Shown in pieces: positions 58,348-64,000 of a stretch of 64,000 nucleotides of DNA (positions within the stretch are counted from its first letter, which is position 1; each line of letters opens with the position of its first letter). A program made the position numbers and the translations under genes. The stretch comes from Azospira oryzae (lineage in GTDB: Bacteria; Pseudomonadota; Gammaproteobacteria; Burkholderiales; Rhodocyclaceae), in assembly GCF_004217225.1 (NCBI RefSeq), contig NZ_SHKM01000001.1, positions 1,278,137-1,342,136 of the forward strand. The letters are read 5' to 3'. Under the pieces are notes generated by a model. It was given only the letters and a program-made list of their open reading frames with translations, did not search any database and was not told the DNA's origin.

Positions 58348-58884
58348 ATGAGCAATCCCCATCCCGTCCTCATCGTGCCCGGCTTCGGCAACTCCGGGCC
58401 CGACCATTGGCAGAGCCGCTGGCAGGCTGCCGAGCCCCATTTCCGCCGGGTCGAGCAGCAATCCTGGGAGGCACCCCATTACACAGACTGGCGCCATGCC
58501 CTGGAAGCGGCCGTGGCGGCGGCACCCAACCCGCCCATCCTGGTGGCCCACAGCCTGGGCTGCCTGCTGGTGAGCCGCTGGGCGGAAGAAAGCCGCCTGC
58601 CGGTACAAGGCGCCCTACTGGTGGCGCCCCCCGACCCCCAGGGGCCGGCCTTTCCGGCCGAGGCCAGGGGTTTCTCGCCCCTGGCCCGTAGCGCCCTGCC
58701 CTTTCCCAGCCTGGTGGTGGCCAGCCGGGACGATCCCTACGGCCACCTCATCTTCGCCGCCCAGTGCGCCGCCCTGTGGGGCAGCCGCTTCGTGGACGCG
58801 GGCTACTGCGGCCACATCAATGCCGACAGCGGCCTCGGCGACTGGCCCTGGGGCCGGGAACTGTTGCGCAGCCTCGAGGCCTGA
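58348..58884 (+). CDS. RBBP9/YdeN-type serine hydrolase
   Basis: The 178-residue alpha/beta hydrolase has HPVLIVPGFGNSGPDHWQSRW, the RBBP9/YdeN hallmark. The nucleophile serine is in VAHSLGCLLV, the acid likely in SRDDPYG and the histidine in CGHINADSGLG. The natural substrate of this family is not known. It begins 68 bases after cysK and may be a second gene of that unit. Confidence 0.85.
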   Translation: MSNPHPVLIVPGFGNSGPDHWQSRWQAAEPHFRRVEQQSWEAPHYTDWRHALEAAVAAAPNPPILVAHSLGCLLVSRWAEESRLPVQGALLVAPPDPQGPAFPAEARGFSPLARSALPFPSLVVASRDDPYGHLIFAAQCAALWGSRFVDAGYCGHINADSGLGDWPWGRELLRSLEA

Positions 58885-58894
58885 AGCACCGGCC

Positions 58895-59377
58895 TCAGTG
58901 GGCCATGGGCTTCCAGCCCGGGTGGTCGAAGTAGCGGCCGTAATCCTCCAGGGCGCCGAGCACCTTGGCGGCGCCGCGGCGGGGATCGCCGCCCTTGCTC
59001 TTGCCGGCCATGGCCTCGATGCCGGCGCCCAGGTCGGCCAGCACCAGATGCAGCATGGCGTCGGCTTCCGGTGCCAGTTTGCAGGCGGCAACGATGCCGC
59101 CCACCTCCCGCTCCAGACTCGCCGCCAGCTTGGCGTAGCCGGCCCGGTTCAGGCGGTTGCCGTGGATTTCCGCCAGACGGGGCTCCATGGCAGCCTGGAT
59201 ACGGCTCATGCCGTCCCGCAGGGGCGCATCGGTGGCCCACTTCTGGCCCTGGTTGAGCTGCAGGGTCGGCGTGGCGGCGCCGTGGTGGTGATGGCTGTGG
59301 TCCGCCGCCAGGCTGGATGACAGGGGCGCCGCCAGGGCCAGCAGGCTAAGGACGGTCACGAGGGGTTTCTTGTTCAT
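58895..59377 (-). CDS. His-rich periplasmic protein
   Basis: I do not assign a function to this 160-residue protein. It has a signal peptide (TVLSLLALAAPLSSSLA), followed at once by DHSHHHHG. A helical region follows (NQGQKWATDAPLRDGMSRIQ, LASLEREVGGIVAACKLAPEAD) with one cysteine and a C-terminal WKPMAH. The His cluster after the cleavage site suggests binding of a metal such as copper, nickel or zinc in the periplasm. It converges with the hydrolase gene 10 bases away. Confidence 0.65.
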   Translation of the reverse strand: MNKKPLVTVLSLLALAAPLSSSLAADHSHHHHGAATPTLQLNQGQKWATDAPLRDGMSRIQAAMEPRLAEIHGNRLNRAGYAKLAASLEREVGGIVAACKLAPEADAMLHLVLADLGAGIEAMAGKSKGGDPRRGAAKVLGALEDYGRYFDHPGWKPMAH

Positions 59378-59563
59378 GTGCTCACTCCGGTTTCTCTAGG
59401 GGCCCCTATGCTCCCCATCCGGCCAGGGAAATAACATGATCCGTCTTAAAACGAGGCGGCGGCAGAAGGTCGCAGCGCCGGCAGGAAACGGCGGCTGCCA
59501 TGACCCGGCAGGGGAAGCCCAAGCCCTGCCGGCAAGGGGCATTCCGAGCTTTTGGCGTCTACG

Positions 59564-59580
59564 TGCACCAAATTGGTGCA
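59564..59580 (+). promoter_or_regulatory. gdhA: NtrC-type palindrome at the gdhA promoter
   Basis: TGCACCAAATTGGTGCA is a perfect 8-1-8 palindrome and matches the NtrC consensus TGCACC-N5-GGTGCA exactly. Its right end overlaps a likely -10, CATAAT (59579-59584), 38 bases before the gdhA ATG. No sigma-54 -24/-12 element is visible downstream. Repression of gdhA under nitrogen limitation is the simplest reading. Confidence 0.7.
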
Positions 59581-59618
59581 TAATTCCCGGCGTTTTTTTC
59601 ATCTTCCGAAAGCACGCC

Positions 59619-60965
59619 ATGAACGACACCCTGGATTCCTTTCTTGCCCGCCTGCAACTCCGGGACCCGCAACAGCCGGAGTTTCTCCAGGCCGTGAAGG
59701 AGGTCCTGGAAACCCTGTGGCCCTTCCTCCAGGAAAATCCCCGCTACCGCCGCCTGGGCCTGCTGGAACGCATCGTCGAGCCGGAGCGGGCCATCATGTT
59801 CCGCGTGCCCTGGGTGGACGATGCCGGCCAGGTCCAGGTCAATCGGGGCTACCGCATCCAGATGAGTTCGGCCATCGGCCCCTACAAGGGCGGCATCCGC
59901 TTCCACCCCTCGGTCAATCTCTCCATCCTCAAGTTCCTGGCCTTTGAGCAGGTGTTCAAGAACTCCCTCACTACCCTGCCCATGGGCGGCGGCAAGGGCG
60001 GCGCCGACTTCGACCCCAAGGGCAAGAGCGACCTGGAGGTGATGCGCTTCTGCCAGGCCTTCATGGCCGAACTGCACAAGCACATCGGCGCCGACATCGA
60101 CGTACCGGCCGGCGACATCGGCGTCGGCGGCCGGGAGGTGGGCTACATGTTCGGCATGTACAAGAAGCTGGAAGGGGAGTTTTCCTCCGTCCTCACCGGC
60201 AAGGGCCTGGACTACGGCGGCAGCCTGATCCGCCCCGAAGCCACCGGCTACGGCACCATCTACTTCGTCGAGAACATGCTGGCCACCCGCAACATGGGTC
60301 TGGAAGGCCTGCGCGTCACCGTCTCCGGCTCCGGCAATGTGGCCCAGTTCGCCGCCCAGAAGGCCATGCGCCTGGGAGCCAAGGTCATCAGCGTTTCCGA
60401 CTCCGGCGGCACCGTGCACGACCCGGACGGCATGACCGAAGAGAAGTGGTCGGCCCTGCACCACATCAAGGAAGTGCAGCGGGGCCGGGTCGAGGACTAT
60501 GCCCGCCAGTTCGGCCTCACCTTCCTGCCGGGCCAGCGGCCCTGGTCCATTCCCTGCGACGTGGCCCTGCCCTGCGCCACCCAGAACGAGCTGGACGGCA
60601 ACGACGCCCGCACCCTGCTGCAGAACGGCGTGCGCTGCGTCGCCGAGGGCGCCAACATGCCCTCCACCCTGGAAGCGGTCCATGCCTTCCTCGAGGCCGG
60701 CATCCTCTACGCCCCGGGCAAGGCCTCCAATGCGGGCGGGGTCGCCGTCTCCGGCCTGGAAATGAGCCAGAACGCCCTGCGCCTGTCCTGGACCCGGGAC
60801 GAGGTGGACCAGCGCCTGAAGCAGATCATGCTCTCCATCCACGCCGCCTGCGTCGGCCACGGCAGCGGCCGGGGCCAGCGGGGCAGCATCAACTACGTGG
60901 CCGGCGCCAACATCGCCGGCTTCGTCAAGGTGGCCGATGCCATGCTGGCCCAGGGCGTGGTCTGA
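59619..60965 (+). CDS. gdhA: NADP-type glutamate dehydrogenase
   Basis: The 448-residue hexameric enzyme aminates 2-oxoglutarate when ammonium is plentiful. Motifs are VNRGYRIQMSSAIGPYKGGIRFHPSVN, the catalytic lysine region LPMGGGKGGADFDPKGKSD, and the nucleotide-binding VSGSGNVAQFAA. Length and sequence fit the small bacterial NADP enzyme. The start at 59619 gives the conserved N-terminus; the NtrC-like palindrome lies just upstream. Confidence 0.95.
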   Translation: MNDTLDSFLARLQLRDPQQPEFLQAVKEVLETLWPFLQENPRYRRLGLLERIVEPERAIMFRVPWVDDAGQVQVNRGYRIQMSSAIGPYKGGIRFHPSVNLSILKFLAFEQVFKNSLTTLPMGGGKGGADFDPKGKSDLEVMRFCQAFMAELHKHIGADIDVPAGDIGVGGREVGYMFGMYKKLEGEFSSVLTGKGLDYGGSLIRPEATGYGTIYFVENMLATRNMGLEGLRVTVSGSGNVAQFAAQKAMRLGAKVISVSDSGGTVHDPDGMTEEKWSALHHIKEVQRGRVEDYARQFGLTFLPGQRPWSIPCDVALPCATQNELDGNDARTLLQNGVRCVAEGANMPSTLEAVHAFLEAGILYAPGKASNAGGVAVSGLEMSQNALRLSWTRDEVDQRLKQIMLSIHAACVGHGSGRGQRGSINYVAGANIAGFVKVADAMLAQGVV

Positions 60966-60988
60966 TCCCGGCGCCAAGGCCAAAACAA

Positions 60989-61013
60989 AAGGCCCCGCAT
61001 GCGGGGCCTTTTT
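60989..61013. terminator. Terminator between gdhA and fadD
   Basis: AAGGCCCC and GGGGCCTT flank a GCATGC centre and are followed by TTT, with an A-run on the other side. It can stop both convergent transcripts. Confidence 0.88.
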
Positions 61014-61034
61014 CATGGGACCAGGTGCGGCGGA

Positions 61035-62702
61035 TCAGGCCGCTTCCTTCAGGGCCCGGCGCAGGATCTTGCCCACGTTGGTCTTGGGCAGGTCGTCGCG
61101 GAACTCCACCAGATGGGGCACCTTGTAGCCGGTGAGGTTCTCCTTGCAGTGGGCGATGAGCTGCTCCTTGGTCACCGACTTGTCCTTGAGCACCACGAAA
61201 ATCTTCACCGCCTCGCCCGAATGCTCGCTCGGCACACCCACCGCGGCCACTTCCATGACCGCCGGATGCATGGCCACCACGGCCTCCACCTCGTTGGGAT
61301 ACACATTGAAGCCGGACACCAGGATCATGTCCTTCTTGCGGTCCACGATGCGCACGAAGCCCTTCTCGTCCATGACACCCACGTCGCCGGTGCGCAGGAA
61401 GCCGTCGGCGTAGAACACCGTGGCGGTTTCATCCGGGCGCAGCCAGTAGCCCTTCATCACCTGGGGGCCGCGGATGCAGATTTCGCCGGCCTGGCCCACC
61501 GGCAGGTCGTTGCCCAGGTCGTCGCGGATGACGATCTCGGTGGAGGAGATGGGCAGGCCGATGGCGCCGTTGAATTCGCCCAGGTCCAGGGGATTGATGG
61601 TGGCCGCCGGCGAGGTCTCGGTCAGGCCGTAGGCTTCGATCAGGGGCTTGCCGGTGACCTGGCGCCACTTCTGGGCCACTGATTTCTGCACCGCCATGCC
61701 GCCCCCCAGGGCCGCGCGCAGGGCCGAGAAATCCAGCTTGGCGAAGTCCGGGTTGTTGAGCAAGGCGTTGAACAGGGTGTTCACCCCGGTGATGACGGTG
61801 AACTTGTACTGGGCCAGTTCCTTGACGAAGCCCGGAATATCCCGGGGATTGGTGATCAGCACATTGGTGGCGCCGATCTTGAGGAAGGTCAGGCAGTTCG
61901 CCGTCAGGGAGAAGATGTGGTACAGCGGCAGGGCGGTGATGATCAGCTGCTGGTCCTTGTGCAGGAAAGGCTCGATCCAGGCGTGGGCCTGCTGCAGGTT
62001 GGCGATGATGTTGCGGTGGAGCAGCATGGCGCCCTTGGCCACGCCGGTGGTGCCGCCGGTGTATTGCAGATAAGCGATGTCCTCGTGGCCCACCTGCACC
62101 GGACGTAGGGTGGCGCCCTTGCCCCGGACCATGGCGGCCTTGAACTTGACGTGGCGCGGCAGCTTCCAGGCCGGCACCATCTTCTTCACGTGGCGCACCA
62201 CCAGATTGACCACGGTGCCCTTGAGCAGGCCCAGCATGTCGCCGAGGGAGGTGACGATGACGTGCTTCAGGCCCGGCACCAGGGGAAGGGCCTGCTCCAG
62301 GGTGTGGGCGAAGTTCTCGACGATGACGATGGCCTCGGCGCCGGAATCCTTCAGCTGGTGTTCCAGTTCCCGGTGGGTATAGAGGGGGTTGCAGTTCACC
62401 ACCACGTAGCCGGCCCGCAGGGCGCCGAACATGCACACCGGATACTGCAGCAGGTTGGGCATCATCAGGGCGACGCGGGCGCCCTGGGGCAGCTTCAGCA
62501 CGTCCTGCAGATAGGCGGCAAAGTCCCGGGAGAGCCGGTCCAGCTCGCCGTAGGTGATGCCCACGCCCATATTGATGTAGGCCACCCGGTCCCGGTACTG
62601 GGCACAGCTCTGCTCGAAAAGCTGGCCCAGGGACTTGAATTCGTTGACGTCGATAAACTCCGGCACGCCTTGCGGGTAACTCCGCAGCCAGATCTTTTCC
62701 AT
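61035..62702 (-). CDS. fadD: Long-chain fatty-acid-CoA ligase
   Basis: The 555-residue adenylate-forming enzyme activates fatty acids for beta-oxidation. The AMP-binding loop is [20 protein letters not shown], and [21 protein letters not shown] and the C-terminal lysine region ([12 protein letters not shown]) are conserved. The start [12 protein letters not shown] at 62702 has an AGGAGGAG ribosome-binding site. A PsrA/FadR-type palindrome is 58 bases upstream. Confidence 0.94.
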   Translation of the reverse strand: MEKIWLRSYPQGVPEFIDVNEFKSLGQLFEQSCAQYRDRVAYINMGVGITYGELDRLSRDFAAYLQDVLKLPQGARVALMMPNLLQYPVCMFGALRAGYVVVNCNPLYTHRELEHQLKDSGAEAIVIVENFAHTLEQALPLVPGLKHVIVTSLGDMLGLLKGTVVNLVVRHVKKMVPAWKLPRHVKFKAAMVRGKGATLRPVQVGHEDIAYLQYTGGTTGVAKGAMLLHRNIIANLQQAHAWIEPFLHKDQQLIITALPLYHIFSLTANCLTFLKIGATNVLITNPRDIPGFVKELAQYKFTVITGVNTLFNALLNNPDFAKLDFSALRAALGGGMAVQKSVAQKWRQVTGKPLIEAYGLTETSPAATINPLDLGEFNGAIGLPISSTEIVIRDDLGNDLPVGQAGEICIRGPQVMKGYWLRPDETATVFYADGFLRTGDVGVMDEKGFVRIVDRKKDMILVSGFNVYPNEVEAVVAMHPAVMEVAAVGVPSEHSGEAVKIFVVLKDKSVTKEQLIAHCKENLTGYKVPHLVEFRDDLPKTNVGKILRRALKEAA

Positions 62703-63032
62703 GGTTTGGTCTCCTCCTATGGCAGTGGCCAAGGGTCTTGTGGGTTTTCTTATTGACGGTTCAAACGACCGTTTGAAATCATTGTAACCCGAGTTTCACC
62801 CCCTTGGTAGTGGGACAGCCGGGGCCCGGGGGAAATCCCCTAGGCCCTGCCGATTCATCGCCTCACCCGGCCCCCGGCGGCCATCGCCACGGCCCTGCCG
62901 CCAGCCCCGGCAAAGGCTCCTCGGGCTGCGCCCCGGAACACCTCCCGGGCTTTTCCCGGGCCGTAAACGCCGCTGCCCGCCGGACCTGGAAGGCACGGCG
63001 GGCAGCTTGGCATGGGAGGCTACGGCGGCGGA
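62703..63032 (-). promoter_or_regulatory. fadD: fadD upstream region with PsrA/FadR-type operator
   Basis: TTCAAACGACCGTTTGAA at 62760-62777 is a perfect 8-2-8 palindrome. It fits the PsrA motif (G/C)AAAC-N2-4-GTTT(G/C), which in Pseudomonas and related proteobacteria controls fatty-acid degradation genes. Further on, CTGCCCGCCG (62973-62982) pairs with CGGCGGGCAG (62996-63005), a hairpin past the end of the CBS gene. No gene is visible in these 330 bases. Confidence 0.6.
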
Positions 63033-63482
63033 TCAGGCGGAGCCTTCCTCGTCCGGCCAGTTCTTGATGTAGTTCTTCAGCATCTTGTTCTCGAAGTTCT
63101 GTTCCTCGAGCACGGACTTGGCCACATCGAGGAAGGAGAGCACGCCCATCAGGGTGGTGCCGTCCATCACCGGCACGTAGCGCTGGTGGTTTTCGATGAG
63201 CAGGTGGCGCAGCTCGTTGGTTTCCATATCGGGGCTGGCCGTGATGGGCGCGGAGAGCATCACGTCCTCGACCTTGACGCTGGCCAGGTTGCCCTTGTGC
63301 CGGTGCACCGCCTTCAGCACTTCGCGGAAGGTCAACATGCCGACCATCTTGCCGCCGCCCATGACCACCAGGGAGCCCACGTCGTTTTCGGCCATGGCGG
63401 CCACGGCGTTGTCCAGGGTCTGCTGGGGCATGGCCGTGAACAGCACCGTTCCCTTGATCGCCAGAATATCCCGCACATGCAT
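63033..63482 (-). CDS. Two-CBS-domain protein
   Basis: The 149-residue cytoplasmic protein consists of two CBS repeats (MPQQTLDNAVAAMAENDVGSLVVM ... GMLTFREVLKAV; ITASPDMETNELRHLLIENHQRYVPVMD ... GVLSFLDVAKSVL). Pairs of CBS domains bind adenosine nucleotides and regulate partner proteins. Nothing in the sequence shows the partner. It is monocistronic between fadD and the nuclease gene. Confidence 0.92.
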   Translation of the reverse strand: MHVRDILAIKGTVLFTAMPQQTLDNAVAAMAENDVGSLVVMGGGKMVGMLTFREVLKAVHRHKGNLASVKVEDVMLSAPITASPDMETNELRHLLIENHQRYVPVMDGTTLMGVLSFLDVAKSVLEEQNFENKMLKNYIKNWPDEEGSA

Positions 63483-63607
63483 GTCTGTTCCCCTTGTCGC
63501 TTATGTTCGCTGTCGTCGCTGTCTCATTGTCTCCGGCACCTGGGGAGGGCCGGACCCGGATTAGTGATCGGATGTTAGTTCATCCCCTGCAATAGGGAAA
63601 GTGGCGT

Positions 63608-64000
63608 TTACCCCAAATCGGACAGCATTTCTTTCACCTCCAGCAGGGTGCCGTCGCCGAACACCAGGGCGGCGCGTACGGGCTTCTGCCCATAGAGGGG
63701 GGTCAGCAGTTCCCGGTATTCCGCCACCTGGCGACGGTACTCGGCCAGGCGCTTGGTGTCGGCGCGGGAACTCTTGTAATCCACCACCCACACCGCCTCC
63801 GGCGTTTCCACCAGACGATCGACCCGCTTCACCTGGCCTTCGGCGTTGCTGATCTCGGCCTCGTTGCGGGCCACCAGGGACGGGTCGAGCAGGAAGGCCA
63901 GCTCGGGCCGGGCCATCAGGCGCCGGGCGGCGGCCTCGGCTTCCTCGCCGCCGGCTTCGCTGGCCGTGGCGCCGCCCACCTTGCGCCACCAGTCCGGCTC
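63608..64000 (-). CDS. UvrD/RecB-like exonuclease, C-terminal nuclease end
   Basis: The frame is open at the right edge, so the N-terminus is missing. The visible 130 residues carry a PD-(D/E)XK nuclease core of the RecB/AddA type: NEAEISNAEGQVKRVDRLVE with the catalytic aspartate, then VWVVDYKSSR with the aspartate-lysine pair, followed by the YRRQVAEYRELL helix. Full-length relatives are ATP-dependent helicase-nucleases that process DNA ends for recombination. Confidence 0.82.
   Translation of the reverse strand, partial: EPDWWRKVGGATASEAGGEEAEAAARRLMARPELAFLLDPSLVARNEAEISNAEGQVKRVDRLVETPEAVWVVDYKSSRADTKRLAEYRRQVAEYRELLTPLYGQKPVRAALVFGDGTLLEVKEMLSDLG

Overview
The window is a contiguous piece of a GC-rich betaproteobacterial chromosome. 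Gene content and order (leuC-leuD-leuB-asd-fimV-truA-trpF-trpB-trpA-accD-folC-SPOR-cvpA-purF-metZ) and the many c-di-GMP proteins point to a Rhodocyclales-like organism such as Azospira, Dechloromonas or Thauera. That placement is inference from layout, not a database match. I see 56 protein genes, two of them cut by the window edges. There are no rRNA or tRNA genes, no CRISPR array, no prophage and no insertion sequence.

Layout. 1-16 kb is a signalling and envelope region: the end of a FixJ-type response regulator, a PAS-GGDEF-EAL protein, a TonB-dependent siderophore receptor coupled to a membrane acyltransferase-like gene, an accA-tilS-GGDEF operon, a FIST-domain sensor overlapping a GGDEF-EAL gene, a DUF411 protein, a YcgR-like PilZ protein, a DsbA-family thioredoxin and an atypical metallo-beta-lactamase-fold protein. 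16.7-19.7 kb holds a LysR regulator and the RNA helicase gene rhlE with a structured leader. 19.7-32.8 kb is an export island: an outer-membrane factor/MacA/MacB operon, a BaeSR-like two-component system and a complete RND pump operon, followed by a YXWGXW protein.

33-52 kb is one long minus-strand run of biosynthetic and housekeeping genes: leucine, lysine/threonine/methionine (asd, metZ), tryptophan, fatty acid (accD), folate (folC), purine (purF), plus fimV, truA and cell-envelope genes. An entericidin-type lipoprotein gene lies between leuC and leuD. 52-57 kb, mostly minus strand, carries an M48 protease lipoprotein, an MFS transporter, aroC, an RluA-type pseudouridine synthase and a secreted DUF411-like/ankyrin pair. 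57-64 kb carries cysK, a small serine hydrolase, a His-rich periplasmic protein, gdhA, fadD, a CBS-domain protein and the C-terminal nuclease end of a UvrD/RecB-like protein.

Regulatory reading: I see operator-like sites that fit their downstream genes: a Fur-like box before the siderophore receptor, a BaeR-like box between baeR and the RND operon, an NtrC-type palindrome overlapping the -10 of gdhA, a PsrA/FadR-type palindrome before fadD and a LysR-type palindrome before cysK. The most unusual non-coding feature is a family of three inverted-repeat elements with CACAGAG-periodic ends. In all three the element starts 7-11 bases after a stop codon inside the biosynthetic run. One shares a nested hairpin core with a solo copy near 32.9 kb. 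I did not find a clearly novel multi-gene system; most of the window is orthodox housekeeping.
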